A DNA stretch of 64,000 nucleotides, from NCBI RefSeq assembly GCF_003992065.1, contig NZ_RQUZ01000002.1:62001-126000 (forward strand). Reading direction: 5' to 3'. Shown here piece by piece: positions 18,281 to 28,140 of the stretch; position 1 is the stretch's first letter; each line of letters begins with the position of its first letter. Made by a program: the position numbers and the translations under genes. A model generated the notes under the pieces. The model saw nothing but the letters and a program-made list of their open reading frames with translations, did no database searches and had not been told where the DNA came from. This stretch comes from Veillonella seminalis. GTDB taxonomy: Bacteria > Bacillota > Negativicutes > Veillonellales > Veillonellaceae.

Positions 18281-19762
18281 ATGGAAATCAAGATGACAGA
18301 TATTGCCAAAGCCTTCGGAACTAACCAAGTTCTAAAAGACGTGGTCATTACCTTAAAAGCCGGAGAGGTTCACGCCCTTATGGGGGAAAACGGGGCGGGT
18401 AAATCAACCTTAATGAACATTCTCACAGGCTTGCACAAAGCTGATGCCGGCGTTATTACTATCGACGGTGTAGCCACTACCTTCGCCAATCCGAGGGAAG
18501 CAGAGAAAAACGGGATTGCCTTTATTCATCAGGAATTAAATATTTGGCCTAATTTAAGTCTCCTGGAAAATCTGTATCTCATGCAACCGAAACGAAACGG
18601 TCTCGGTATGCTCGATCGCAAATCCATGCTGGCTGAAGCACAGGCAAAATGCAAGGAACTTAATATCGAATTACCGCTCACTAAAGAAGCCGGTGAATGT
18701 TCCGTCGGGCAACAGCAGATGACGGAAATTTTGCGTGTTTTAATGCTTGATGCCAAAGTGGTAATCATGGACGAACCGTCGGCAGCTCTTACCGAACGTG
18801 AAACGGAAACCTTGTTCCGCATGATGCGCCAATTAAAAGAACAAGGCGTTGCCATTGTCTACATCTCTCACCGCATGGAAGAAGTATTCAGTGAATGCGA
18901 TGTTATCACGGTTATGCGCGACGGTCACACCATCAGCACTAAACCGGTTCAGGAAACTACGGTCGACGAAGTGGTGCGTCACATGGTAGGTCGTTCCATC
19001 GACGAATTCTATCCTGACCGAACAACCACACCGGGTGAAGTTGTTCTCACCGTTAACGGGCTCAAACCGAAAGATTTTAACAGCACCATTTCCTTTGACC
19101 TGCGCAAAGGTGAAATTTTAGGTGTTGCGGGCCTCATGGGTGCCGGTCGTACGGAAATTATGCGTGCCATCTTCGGCATTGATAAGCATGAAGGCGGCGA
19201 AATCACTTTAAACGGTGAACATTTACATTTCAAAAACCCGGAAGATGCCATCAAAGCGGGCATTGCCTTTATTACTGAAGACCGTAAGGGTGAAGGTCTC
19301 ATTCTGGATTTTTCCATCGGTAAAAACATTACCCTACCTAACCTCGGTCAAGTATGTCCGAACCATGTGTTGGATAGCAATAAACTCGTAAGTTTTGCCG
19401 ATACTTTGTCCAAGCGCTTAGGCGTAAAAACTCAATCGGTTCACTTACCCGCCTCCTCATTATCCGGCGGTAATCAGCAAAAAGTAGTTATCGCTAAATG
19501 GATAGGTTTATCCCCGTCCATTATCATCATGGACGAGCCGACTCGCGGTATCGACATAGGTGCAAAACGCGATATTTACGACTTAATGAATGAATTAACA
19601 AGCCAAGGGGTTTCCATTATTATGGTCTCCTCGGAACTCCCTGAAGTTATCGGGATGAGTGATCGGGTCATGGTAATTCACGAAGGTGCCGTAGCCGGTA
19701 TTTTAAACCATAGTGACGCAACACCGGAAACTATCATGAACCTAGCAACAGGAGGACAATAA
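18281..19762 (+). CDS. rbsA: Ribose ABC transporter, ATP-binding protein
   Basis: A 493-aa double ATPase powering ribose import. The first domain has Walker A GENGAGKST (near residue 35) and signature SVGQQQMTEI. The second has VAGLMGAGRTE and LSGGNQQK, followed by IIMDEPTRGID. The ATG follows AGGAG. Its stop overlaps the rbsC start by one base (TAATG), so the two are coupled. Confidence 0.96.
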   Translation: MEIKMTDIAKAFGTNQVLKDVVITLKAGEVHALMGENGAGKSTLMNILTGLHKADAGVITIDGVATTFANPREAEKNGIAFIHQELNIWPNLSLLENLYLMQPKRNGLGMLDRKSMLAEAQAKCKELNIELPLTKEAGECSVGQQQMTEILRVLMLDAKVVIMDEPSAALTERETETLFRMMRQLKEQGVAIVYISHRMEEVFSECDVITVMRDGHTISTKPVQETTVDEVVRHMVGRSIDEFYPDRTTTPGEVVLTVNGLKPKDFNSTISFDLRKGEILGVAGLMGAGRTEIMRAIFGIDKHEGGEITLNGEHLHFKNPEDAIKAGIAFITEDRKGEGLILDFSIGKNITLPNLGQVCPNHVLDSNKLVSFADTLSKRLGVKTQSVHLPASSLSGGNQQKVVIAKWIGLSPSIIIMDEPTRGIDIGAKRDIYDLMNELTSQGVSIIMVSSELPEVIGMSDRVMVIHEGAVAGILNHSDATPETIMNLATGGQ

Positions 19763-20697
19763 TGAACCAAAATATTACAGAAAAACTCAAAAAATTAGGC
19801 CCTCTCATCGGCCTGATTGCCTTATTTATTATCATCGCATTTCTAAATGACAGCTTCTTGGAATTCTCCAACTTGCGTAACTTATTACGTCAGGTTTCCA
19901 TTAATGCGATTATCGCCTTCGGTATGACCTTCGTTATTTTAACGAGCGGTATCGACTTATCCGTTGGCTCTATTCTCGCCTTATCCAGTGCCATCATGGC
20001 AAACTTCATCGTTGGCGGCATGAATCCGGAAGTGGCCATTCTCGCCTCCGCCGGTGTGGGCATCATCCTAGGCGGTATCAACGGGATTGTCATCGCCTAC
20101 GGTAAAGTAGCGCCATTTATTGCCACCTTGGCTACCATGACCATTTATCGCGGTGCCACCTTGGTATTTACAGATGGTAACCCTATCAGCGGTTTGACTT
20201 CGGATCCGTTATTCCACGGCTTCGGACAAGGCGACATTGCAGGTCTGCCGGTTCCGGCCATTACCATGTTCGTATCCTTCCTTATTTTATGGTTTGTTTT
20301 ACAAAAAACATCCCTCGGCCGTCAGACCTATGCTATCGGCGGCAGTGAAAAAGTAAGTTACATTGCGGGTATTAAAATTAACCGTGTAAAAATCTTCGCT
20401 TACGCCTTAACCGGTATGCTCAGTGCCATTGCCGGTGCCATCATTACCTCTCGCCTCAACTCGGCTCAACCTACAGCAGGGATGGGTTATGAACTTGACG
20501 CCATCGCAGCCGTAGTATTAGGCGGTACCAGCCTCGCCGGCGGTCGCGGTCACATCGTCGGTACCTTAATCGGTGCCCTCATTATCGGTACCCTCAACAA
20601 TGGTTTAAATATTCTCGACGTTTCCAGTTTCTATCAACAAATCGTCAAAGGTATTGTAATTCTACTTGCAGTCCTCGGGGACCGCAAAAAAGCGTAG
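19762..20697 (+). CDS. rbsC: Ribose ABC transporter, permease
   Basis: 311 aa with about eight to ten hydrophobic segments. The segments GIDLSVGSILALSS and the late AVVLGGTSLAGGRG loop are typical of the RbsC permease family. It forms the membrane channel with RbsA. It overlaps rbsA by one base and is 9 nt from rbsB. Confidence 0.96.
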   Translation: MNQNITEKLKKLGPLIGLIALFIIIAFLNDSFLEFSNLRNLLRQVSINAIIAFGMTFVILTSGIDLSVGSILALSSAIMANFIVGGMNPEVAILASAGVGIILGGINGIVIAYGKVAPFIATLATMTIYRGATLVFTDGNPISGLTSDPLFHGFGQGDIAGLPVPAITMFVSFLILWFVLQKTSLGRQTYAIGGSEKVSYIAGIKINRVKIFAYALTGMLSAIAGAIITSRLNSAQPTAGMGYELDAIAAVVLGGTSLAGGRGHIVGTLIGALIIGTLNNGLNILDVSSFYQQIVKGIVILLAVLGDRKKA

Positions 20698-20706
20698 GAG
20701 GTTAGA

Positions 20707-21609
20707 ATGAAAAAATTATTAACAATCATTGCTGCCGTTATTTTAGTTATCGGTCTCGTAGCCGGTTGCGGCTCTTCTAAAGACGGTGGCAGCGATAAAA
20801 AACAAGGCACTATCGGTTTTTCCGTGTCCACTTTAAACAATCCGTTCTTCGTATCTTTAAAAGACGGTGTTGAAAAACAGGCTAAAGAATTAGGCCTTAA
20901 AGTTAAAATCGTTGACGCTCAAAACGACCCTGCAAAACAGGCCAATGACGTTGCCGACTTATTAGAAAGCGGCGTGTCCGTATTGATCGTAAATCCGGTT
21001 GACTCCGCAGCCATCGCTACATCCGTTGAAGCAGCGAATGCTAAAAACATTCCTGTAATCACAGTTGACCGCTCTACCGATAAAGGTAAAGTCGTAGCTC
21101 ATATCGCTTCCGATAACATTAAAGGCGGCGAAATGGCGGCTCAATTAATTGTTGACAAACTCGGTGCCGGCACAAAAGTTGCTGAAATCGAAGGTATTCC
21201 GGGTGCTTCCGCTACTCGCGAACGCGGTCAAGGCTTCCACAATATTGCCGACAAATCCTTAGACGTTGTAGCTAAACAGAGTGCTGATTTCGACCGCACT
21301 AAAGGCTTAAACGTTTCCACTAACATTCTTCAAGCTAACCCTGATGTAAAAGCTATTTTTGCTCACAACGACGAAATGGCCCTCGGTGCTATCCAGGCTG
21401 CTAAATCTGCCGGCAAACAACTTTTCATCGTAGGTTTTGACGGTACGGCAGACGCTGAAAAAGCTGTTCAAGACGGTACTTTAGCGGCTACTATTGCACA
21501 ACAACCTGAATTGATGGGTAAAATTGCTGTAGATACTGCTTCCAAAGTTATTAAGGGTGAAACTGTGGATAGCAAGATTCCTGTAGAACTTAAAGTAGTA
21601 ACCAAATAA
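20707..21609 (+). CDS. rbsB: Ribose-binding lipoprotein
   Basis: A 300-aa periplasmic-binding-type protein. The first 21 residues form a lipoprotein signal ending LVAGC, with Cys21 as the lipid anchor. The mature part has FSVSTLNNPFFVSLKDG and FAHNDEMALGA, usual for ribose/galactose binding proteins. It delivers ribose to RbsAC and is the last gene of the operon before a terminator. Confidence 0.95.
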   Translation: MKKLLTIIAAVILVIGLVAGCGSSKDGGSDKKQGTIGFSVSTLNNPFFVSLKDGVEKQAKELGLKVKIVDAQNDPAKQANDVADLLESGVSVLIVNPVDSAAIATSVEAANAKNIPVITVDRSTDKGKVVAHIASDNIKGGEMAAQLIVDKLGAGTKVAEIEGIPGASATRERGQGFHNIADKSLDVVAKQSADFDRTKGLNVSTNILQANPDVKAIFAHNDEMALGAIQAAKSAGKQLFIVGFDGTADAEKAVQDGTLAATIAQQPELMGKIAVDTASKVIKGETVDSKIPVELKVVTK

Positions 21610-21660
21610 TAAACATACACTTTGATATTGTTTGATAGAAACATTGATAGAGATTGACCG

Positions 21661-21705
21661 GCCGTGCGCTTTACCCTTCAAGGTAATAGGCGCACGGCTT
21701 TTTAT
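21661..21705 (+). terminator. Terminator of the rbs operon
   Basis: A 9-bp GC-rich outer stem (GCCGTGCGC, 21661-21669, with 21690-21698), an inner TTACC/GGTAA pairing, then TTTTTATTT. Confidence 0.9.
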
Positions 21706-21853
21706 TTATCCTATAGTTATCGGCAGCTTAAAATATTCTTTACCACATTATATACCGACACTAAACTCATCTTTATCATGCATCTTCTGCATCAATACTG
21801 AATTTTCTATTTAATTCAACTTTAAAGAGTGGTACAATAAATTGTATACTATA

Positions 21854-21922
21854 TTGTCAGACAAAAATCGTTATCTTGTCAGACTAAACTGTAACAGACT
21901 GAGACTTACCTTGTTTGTCTGA
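21854..21922. promoter_or_regulatory. Repeated TCAGACA sites upstream of the Lrp gene
   Basis: TTGTCAGACAA (21854-21864) and TTGTCAGAC (21876-21884) are direct copies spaced 22 nt. An inverted copy TGTCTGA lies at 21916-21922. Two helical turns between copies suits an Lrp-type multimer, so autoregulation is likely. The rest of the 21610-21967 gap holds the rbs terminator and AT-rich DNA. Confidence 0.45.
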
Positions 21923-21967
21923 TACCTCGGATGCTTCGTTTCCGACCTTTGAAAGGAGATATTAATT

Positions 21968-22480
21968 ATGAGTAATTTTACTGTAACTGCTACTGACAAA
22001 AAGCTGCTCGACCTTTTGGCGACAGACGCGAAATTAACACATGACCAATTGGCGGCCATGTTAGGTGTAGCCGAAGCTGAGGTATCTGAACGTATCGCCG
22101 CCCTCGAAGCGGAAGGAATTATCAAAGGCTATCAAGCCGTAATCGACTGGGAAGCCATCGATGCCAATAAAGCAACAGCCCTCATTCAGCTCAAAGTTAC
22201 CCCTGAACCCGATCAGGGCTTTGATAAATTGGCACACCGCATCATGCAATTTGAAGAAGTGGAAGGTGTCTACCTCATGTCCGGCGGTTATGACTTGACC
22301 GTTATCATTCAAGGGCAAAGCATGCGCGATATCGCCCTCTTTGTAGCCCGTCGCCTCTCCACCTTGGAAGGCGTACAAGGAACAGGCACTCATTTTATCT
22401 TAAGCCGCTACAAAGACCGCAACGTTATCTACCATGACGAAGCACAAAAAGAAACAAGGAGTAATGTGTTCTATGATTAA
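21968..22480 (+). CDS. Lrp/AsnC-family transcriptional regulator
   Basis: 170 aa. The N-terminal helix-turn-helix (about 10-55) contains LLDLLATDAKLTHDQLAAMLG, and the C-terminal RAM-type ligand domain contains YLMSGGYDLTVIIQG. GAAAGGAG precedes the ATG. It overlaps the next gene, an aminotransferase, by 8 nt. The same regulator-aminotransferase pair is known in Bacillus as AlaR-AlaT (YugG-YugH), so control of alanine metabolism is likely but inferred. Confidence 0.9.
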   Translation: MSNFTVTATDKKLLDLLATDAKLTHDQLAAMLGVAEAEVSERIAALEAEGIIKGYQAVIDWEAIDANKATALIQLKVTPEPDQGFDKLAHRIMQFEEVEGVYLMSGGYDLTVIIQGQSMRDIALFVARRLSTLEGVQGTGTHFILSRYKDRNVIYHDEAQKETRSNVFYD

Positions 22481-23648
22481 TTATGATAAATTTTTAAATC
22501 GTGAGCTGACCAATGTAAAACCGTCCGGAATCCGCCGTTTCTTCGACATTGCCAGCGAAATTGACGATGTCATTTCTCTCAGTATCGGCGAACCGGACTT
22601 CACTACGCCGTGGCATATTCGTGAAACCGGCATTGATACCTTGGAAAAAGGAAAAACCTGGTACTCACCGAATCGCGGTTTTTCAGACTTGCGAGAAGAA
22701 ATCAGCCGTTGGTTTAATCGTAAATACGAGGTAAGCTATGATCCGGCTACTGAGATTCTGGTTACTGTCGGGGGTTCCGAAGCCATCGATTTAGCGCTTC
22801 GTGCCCTCATTAACGAAGGCGACGAAGTCCTGATTCCGGTACCCAGCTTTGTTTGTTATACGCCACTTACAGAAGTATCCAAAGGTGTATCCGTACCGGT
22901 AGAAACAAAAGCGGAAAACAACTTCCGCCTTACTGCCGAAGATATTCGTGCCCATATTACACCGCGCACTAAACTCTTAGTGTTGCCATTCCCTAATAAT
23001 CCGACCGGTGCCGTTATGCGCCGCGAACATTTAGAGGAAATCGCCAAAGTTATCGAAGAACATGATTTACTCGTTATTTCCGATGAATTATACAGCGAGT
23101 TAACCTACGGCTCCGAACCGCATGTAACGATTGCTTCCATTCCGGGCATGAAAGAGCGGTCTATCGTTATCAACGGTTTTTCCAAAGCCTTTGCTATGAC
23201 GGGTTGGCGTTTAGGTATGGCTCTTGGTCCAAAAGAAATCATTACGCAAATGACGAAGCTCCATCAATACGGCATTATGAGTGCCCCGTCGGTTGCTCAA
23301 TATGCCGCCATCGAAGCCTTGCAAAACGGTGACAAAGACATTGAATATATGCGCGATCAGTATGATATTCGCCGTCGACTTTTAGTTAACACATTCAATC
23401 AATTGGGACTGACTTGTTTTGAACCGGAAGGGGCCTTCTATGTGTTCCCTGATATCCGTTCCACCGGTCTTGATTCAGAAACCTTCTGCGAAAAATTGCT
23501 TTATGCTAAACATGTGGCGGTCGTACCGGGCAATGCCTTTGGCGATTGCGGAGAAGGGTTTGTCCGTGTAGCTTATGCCAACTCCTTAGCCAACATCAAG
23601 GAAGCGTTAAAACGCATTACTGAATTCCTGGAAGAATTAAAAGCTTAA
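22473..23648 (+). CDS. PLP-dependent class I/II aminotransferase (AlaT/PatA-like)
   Basis: 391 aa. It transfers amino groups between an amino acid (probably alanine or aspartate) and a keto acid. SIGEPDFTTP, PNNPTGAV and the pyridoxal-Lys motif NGFSKAFAMTGWRLG are visible. The ATG at 22473 is chosen because the family starts near MINYDKFL and AAGGAG lies 11 nt upstream; an ATG three codons earlier is too close to that site. It is coupled to the Lrp-type regulator before it. Substrate specificity is not certain. Confidence 0.9.
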   Translation: MINYDKFLNRELTNVKPSGIRRFFDIASEIDDVISLSIGEPDFTTPWHIRETGIDTLEKGKTWYSPNRGFSDLREEISRWFNRKYEVSYDPATEILVTVGGSEAIDLALRALINEGDEVLIPVPSFVCYTPLTEVSKGVSVPVETKAENNFRLTAEDIRAHITPRTKLLVLPFPNNPTGAVMRREHLEEIAKVIEEHDLLVISDELYSELTYGSEPHVTIASIPGMKERSIVINGFSKAFAMTGWRLGMALGPKEIITQMTKLHQYGIMSAPSVAQYAAIEALQNGDKDIEYMRDQYDIRRRLLVNTFNQLGLTCFEPEGAFYVFPDIRSTGLDSETFCEKLLYAKHVAVVPGNAFGDCGEGFVRVAYANSLANIKEALKRITEFLEELKA

Positions 23649-23725
23649 TAATAAATTAGCGTAATTAGCTCCGCATCACAGAAACCAAGGTTTCTTGTCA
23701 TAAAAGCAAAAAATTATAAGCATAT

Positions 23726-23755
23726 AAAAAAGCCCCCTCACCACGAGGGGGCTTT
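23726..23755. terminator. Bidirectional terminator between convergent genes
   Basis: The stem GCCCCCTC (23732-23739) pairs with 23745-23752 around a 5-nt loop. It has an A run before and T run after, so it can serve both the aminotransferase and the nitrite/sulfite reductase gene. Confidence 0.9.
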
Positions 23756-23779
23756 CGTTATGTATAGTTGATGTTTCTT

Positions 23780-25348
23780 TTAGATATATTTTTTAGCCAA
23801 TGCTTCGAAATCAGCTTCATGGTCCTGAATCCAAATATCATAGGCAACACCGGCTGCATTTAAAATCTGTGCCAATTCGGCAAAGAAGGCCGGTAAATCA
23901 GCAGTTGTAATGGCACCTAAAGGTTCGCCGAAAGTTACAACGCCCAATTCATCACTGCCGCCTTTAAATAAATTGAAAGCAGGTTGCGGTTTGCCGTCAA
24001 CTTGTTTAACAAAACCGTGTAAGCCTAAAGTACCAATCTGATGGGTACCGCAAGAAGAAGGGCAACCGGAAATGTGGATTTTTGGTAACAAGCTGTCATC
24101 AATACCTTCCGCTTTTAAGTGAGCCAAAATGTCTTTGTAAGCTACCTGAGAATTCTGGAAACCTACCTGGCATTTAGACGCACCAACACAGCATACGCTG
24201 GCGGAGAAATTGGAGGTAGAGCTGTCATCTTTAATAAGATCATATACTTTACGAGCTTCATCTGCCGTCAAGTTAATGAAATACGTACCTTCTTCACCGG
24301 TCATACGAGCTTCGGTGCCTTCCAAGGAACCTACGTATTGGAATACGTCACGAGCCACTACCGGCTGAGCATGACCTCCTACCGGATGATAGTATACGTA
24401 ATATAAACCGTCTTGAACCTGTTCACCGATTAAACCGTTAGCTTTTGCCAATTCTTCTTGGGATAATTTGCCGTTGCCGGTTTTAGTAATTGTAGTATCA
24501 GGTACAGTGAAGTCCAAGTCTTCTACGCGTTTAGTAAACAATAAGAATTTATTGTATGTTTCACGGAATTTATCTTCACCCATTTCAGCAACCATATAAC
24601 GGGTGCGGTTTTTGCTACGTGTTTTATAGTCCGCATTTTCAATAAATGTGCGAACCATAGCTTTAATATAATATAAAATTTCGGACGGCTCTACTTTTTC
24701 TGCCAATAAAATACCTTTACGCGGATTGCCGCCGAGGCCGCCTGCTGCATATACAGTGAAGGTACCGTCAGCCTGTGCCCAGAAACCTAAATCCTTGAAA
24801 GTTACGTGGGTAGCGTTTTCAAGACCGTTAGTAAAAGCAACTTTAAGTTTACGCGGCATTTTGAAGTCAGGAATTAAAGTCAAAATGTATTCGCTGGCCA
24901 CCTGCACATATGGGGTGATGTCGAACGGTTCACCCGGTGTTACACCGCACAACGGACTGGCTGCAATATTACGCGGATGGTCACCGCCGCCACCGCGAGA
25001 ATAAATTCCCTGAGCGTGACATTCTTTAAACATTTCAATGATTTGTGGTCCCTGAAGGCTGTGAATCTGAATAGATTGGCCGGTCGTAAAATGTAAATGA
25101 GGTAAATCATTGCGAGTGAATAAATCAGCTAAAAAGGCCAATTGCTTTTGCGTAATACGTCCCCCCGGTAAACGCAAACGGAACATGCCTGTATTCGCAC
25201 CGCGTTCTGCATAAGTGCCGAACGGGCCGGACAAGCCTTTGTAGTCATTAACTGAGATTTCTTTGTTAAAAAACTGTTCGCTTACTTTAGCAAACTTCGG
25301 TAAATCTTTGATGAGGCGTGCTTTCACCTCTTCTGTTAAAAATGTCAT
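23780..25348 (-). CDS. Siroheme nitrite/sulfite reductase
   Basis: 522 aa, at the usual length of ferredoxin-dependent or assimilatory nitrite/sulfite reductases. It has two ferredoxin-like halves (LRLPGGRITQKQL near the N-terminus). The four cluster ligands lie in CVGASKC (C-x5-C) and GCPSSC (C-x3-C), which bind the coupled [4Fe-4S]-siroheme. It catalyses six-electron reduction of nitrite to ammonia or sulfite to sulfide; which one cannot be decided here. The ATG follows GAGAGGG. It is a single gene with its own upstream region. Confidence 0.9.
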   Translation of the reverse strand: MTFLTEEVKARLIKDLPKFAKVSEQFFNKEISVNDYKGLSGPFGTYAERGANTGMFRLRLPGGRITQKQLAFLADLFTRNDLPHLHFTTGQSIQIHSLQGPQIIEMFKECHAQGIYSRGGGGDHPRNIAASPLCGVTPGEPFDITPYVQVASEYILTLIPDFKMPRKLKVAFTNGLENATHVTFKDLGFWAQADGTFTVYAAGGLGGNPRKGILLAEKVEPSEILYYIKAMVRTFIENADYKTRSKNRTRYMVAEMGEDKFRETYNKFLLFTKRVEDLDFTVPDTTITKTGNGKLSQEELAKANGLIGEQVQDGLYYVYYHPVGGHAQPVVARDVFQYVGSLEGTEARMTGEEGTYFINLTADEARKVYDLIKDDSSTSNFSASVCCVGASKCQVGFQNSQVAYKDILAHLKAEGIDDSLLPKIHISGCPSSCGTHQIGTLGLHGFVKQVDGKPQPAFNLFKGGSDELGVVTFGEPLGAITTADLPAFFAELAQILNAAGVAYDIWIQDHEADFEALAKKYI

Positions 25349-25548
25349 CTTATAGCCCTCTCATTTCTTTATAATGACATACCTATATCAACTTCAAATA
25401 CAACTGTCTAAATCGTAACACGCCACTCGAATCGCGTCAATATAGAAAGCAATCCGAGGGACGAATTATGACTCTATTTAATTTAATAGTATTAACCAAG
25501 GCTAATACAAATCGCGCTAACAAATAGTATAAATCTAATACAATATTG

Positions 25549-25581
25549 AAAATGTGATAATTGTCACATTTATCACATTTT
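25549..25581. promoter_or_regulatory. AT-rich hairpin or CRP/HcpR/Rex-like palindrome
   Basis: A perfect 12-bp inverted repeat (25549-25560 with 25570-25581) has a 9-nt loop. It contains TGTGA-N6-TCACA at 25553-25568. It could be a weak terminator for the minus-strand gene ending at 25607, or an operator for the reductase gene starting at 25348. Within the rest of the 25349-25606 gap nothing else is recognised. Confidence 0.5.
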
Positions 25582-25606
25582 ACCTCGTAAACCTACTTAA
25601 TTCATA

Positions 25607-26467
25607 TTAGCGACGATACACACCCTGCTTAACTCTAGGCGGTTGCAAAATCATAGACCACATAATGCCCGCTCTTAAACCGCCCGGCGGTAAACGATGA
25701 TTGCCGCCATGAAATATATGCCGCCCTGTAACAGCTGCATTTGGTTGCCAAGCAGCCGATGCAGGCATTGTTTTAACCGGTTGGGCAGACGGAATAGTCG
25801 TACGATTCGGTGAAATAGTGACCGTCTTCGGCACTTGACGTGCTGTTTCGGTTTGTGCCGGACGAATCGACTCTTTACGTTTTGCTTCCGCTCGTTGCTC
25901 TGACGCCACAATAACCGGTTCAGGTTGCCGCTGTTGCGGTGAAGATACATCTCTAGGACGAGGTGCCTCCTGCGGTAACGAAGCTTCTTGCGGTAAAGAG
26001 GCTTCTTGTGGCATAGGAACACCAACGCGTCGATTTGTCTCACCGGACATGGTGGATTCTCTATACACCTGAGCTTCTTTACGTGTCGGCTGAGTTCTCG
26101 GTGCCGTCGGTTCCTTCCGTTCCATCTTAATGCCGTAATAGCGTTCCATCTCTTCCCAAGACATAGGCGACTTACCTTGCCCACGAGCACGGGTATTTTC
26201 CGTGCCACCCGTGCCTTGTGTGCCAGTATAGTCACCATTCGAAGGTTGATTTCGCGACTCATTAGACGGCATAGGATTCGTCGGCTGCTGAGACCGTGGT
26301 CCCGGCCTGTTTTGCTCACCCGGTTCGGACCAGTCAAAACCGGTCCGATTTTCTATATCAGCATTGTCTTCGTTAGGATTCTTATTCTGAGAATTACGCC
26401 GTTTTTTGCGATTATCAAAAATTACAGACCCCAATAGAAGCAATACTACTATTAACCCCAAATCCAT
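25607..26467 (-). CDS. Membrane-anchored proline/glutamine-rich protein
   Basis: 286 aa. One N-terminal hydrophobic segment (about residues 3-18) is followed by a basic KKRR and a long low-complexity tail rich in Pro, Gln, Arg and Glu. The tail includes a short tandem repeat based on PQEASL. No known domain is recognised. It directly follows floA (13 nt), and together with NfeD forms a likely operon. In Bacillus a small gene occupies the same place, but no homology is claimed. It may be a partner or scaffold for flotillin assemblies. Confidence 0.7.
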   Translation of the reverse strand: MDLGLIVVLLLLGSVIFDNRKKRRNSQNKNPNEDNADIENRTGFDWSEPGEQNRPGPRSQQPTNPMPSNESRNQPSNGDYTGTQGTGGTENTRARGQGKSPMSWEEMERYYGIKMERKEPTAPRTQPTRKEAQVYRESTMSGETNRRVGVPMPQEASLPQEASLPQEAPRPRDVSSPQQRQPEPVIVASEQRAEAKRKESIRPAQTETARQVPKTVTISPNRTTIPSAQPVKTMPASAAWQPNAAVTGRHIFHGGNHRLPPGGLRAGIMWSMILQPPRVKQGVYRR

Positions 26468-26480
26468 AGCTTAAACCTCG

Positions 26481-27488
26481 CTATTTATTACGTGGGTTCG
26501 GCTGAGTCGTTAACTCCGTCGTTTCCCCTTCAGCAATAGTTTCACGCATCTTAGTATCAGCCATAATATTGTTCATATTGTAATAATCCATAACGCCCAT
26601 GTGACCGTCACGCAATGCTTGAGATAAAGCCTGCGGTACTTCCGCCTGTGCTTCCACAACTTTTGCCTGCATTTCCTGCGTATACGCTCTCATTTCCTGC
26701 TCTTTGGCCACAGCCATGGCACGACGTTCTTCCGCTTTTGCCTGGGCAATATTCTTATCCGCTTCCGCTTGATCGGTCATAAGTTGAGCCCCGATATTAC
26801 GTCCTACATCAACGTCGGCAATATCGATGGATAAGATTTCAAAAGCGGAGCCCGCATCAAGACCTTTATTCAATACAGTACGGGAAATGTGATCCGGATT
26901 TTCAAGTACATCCGTATGTTCTTCCGAAGAACCTACCGTCGTTACAATACCTTCACCGACACGAGCAATAATCGTTGCTTCGCCGGCTCCGCCAACTAAA
27001 CGGTCAATATTGGCACGCACTGTTACACGGGCACGAACTTTAAGCTCAATCCCGTTTTTAGCCACAGCGGAAATAGTCGGTGTTTCAATAACTTTAGGAT
27101 TAACACTCATCTGTACTGCTTCCAATACATCACGACCGGCCAAATCAATGGCAGCAGCACGTTCAAACGTAAGCGGAATCGACGCACGTTCAGCAGCAAT
27201 TAAAGCATCTACGACGCGGTCTACATCACCGCCTGCCAAATAGTGAGCTTCCAACTGATTTACATTAACAGAAAGGCCCGCTTTATTAGCTTTTACCAGC
27301 GGCAAAACAATCTTCGACGGTGATACACGACGCAAACGCATCCCGATCAAAGTAAAAATGCCTACATTAACCCCGGCCGCTAATGCGGAAATCCATAATC
27401 CCAACGGAACAAAATGGAAAAACAGGGCCACAATTGCGACGACTGCCACAATGATAAACATAAAGCTGAAATTAACTATCGCTTCCAT
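26481..27488 (-). CDS. floA: Flotillin-like protein FloA
   Basis: 335 aa SPFH-domain membrane scaffold. The N-terminal hydrophobic hairpin (about residues 5-50) is followed by a conserved core with [34 protein letters not shown] and [21 protein letters not shown]. An Ala/Glu-rich coiled coil comes next. FloA organises membrane microdomains. It is next to an NfeD-like gene, the usual partner, upstream by 72 nt. Confidence 0.95.
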   Translation of the reverse strand: MEAIVNFSFMFIIVAVVAIVALFFHFVPLGLWISALAAGVNVGIFTLIGMRLRRVSPSKIVLPLVKANKAGLSVNVNQLEAHYLAGGDVDRVVDALIAAERASIPLTFERAAAIDLAGRDVLEAVQMSVNPKVIETPTISAVAKNGIELKVRARVTVRANIDRLVGGAGEATIIARVGEGIVTTVGSSEEHTDVLENPDHISRTVLNKGLDAGSAFEILSIDIADVDVGRNIGAQLMTDQAEADKNIAQAKAEERRAMAVAKEQEMRAYTQEMQAKVVEAQAEVPQALSQALRDGHMGVMDYYNMNNIMADTKMRETIAEGETTELTTQPNPRNK

Positions 27489-27560
27489 AGAGCCTCCTCA
27501 TTTGTTTATATAAAAAATTCAGTACAAGTCCTTAATACAGGACTCTAAGAATATGGCAAA

Positions 27561-28040
27561 CTACTTTGCTTCTTCAGACTCAACTTTTCTGACTACCACA
27601 CGGCCACCGGTAACCGCTACTACCACGACTTTCGTCCCCGGTTCGTAAAACTCGCCGTCCGTTATAACATCAATAATATTTTCACCGAAAAGAGCCCTTC
27701 CGGCCGGCCTTAACACCGATTGCGTTACTCCTTCTTGACCCAATAAATCTACCCGTTCATCATTGCCGCTATAGCCGCGATCTTTAGTAGATTCCAAAGT
27801 TAAAGTCAAACGTTTGCCAATCCAACTGTGCGGCACTTTTTTTATCAACCATATGCCGACAGCCAGTGAAATAACGGATAAAATAGCTACCACTACAGCT
27901 GCAGTAGCTCCGGCGCCTAAATATAAATAGAGTACCGCCAATAACAGAATCATTCCGCTCACACCAAATACGCAAGTGCCCGGCACAACGGATTCAATTC
28001 CAAGCAGCATAATACCACCAATCAGTAAATAGGTTACCAT
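27561..28040 (-). CDS. NfeD-like membrane protein
   Basis: 159 aa. Three or so hydrophobic helices occupy residues 1-70 (LLIGGIMLLGIESVVPG and following). A C-terminal OB-fold domain (about 95-155) has GQEGVTQSVLRPAGRALFGE and VVVVAVTGGRVVVRKVE. NfeD proteins accompany flotillins or stomatins and affect their membrane domains. It is the short form without a protease domain, first gene of the NfeD-floA operon. Confidence 0.92.
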   Translation of the reverse strand: MVTYLLIGGIMLLGIESVVPGTCVFGVSGMILLLAVLYLYLGAGATAAVVVAILSVISLAVGIWLIKKVPHSWIGKRLTLTLESTKDRGYSGNDERVDLLGQEGVTQSVLRPAGRALFGENIIDVITDGEFYEPGTKVVVVAVTGGRVVVRKVESEEAK

Positions 28041-28140
28041 CGGTCTCCTCCTTTCTCCTAATTAGTCCTTTAATTAATATAATTCAATATGAGAAGTAAC
28101 AAATCCTCTTTTTCAAAATGTAAATTAAATTTTTACATAC

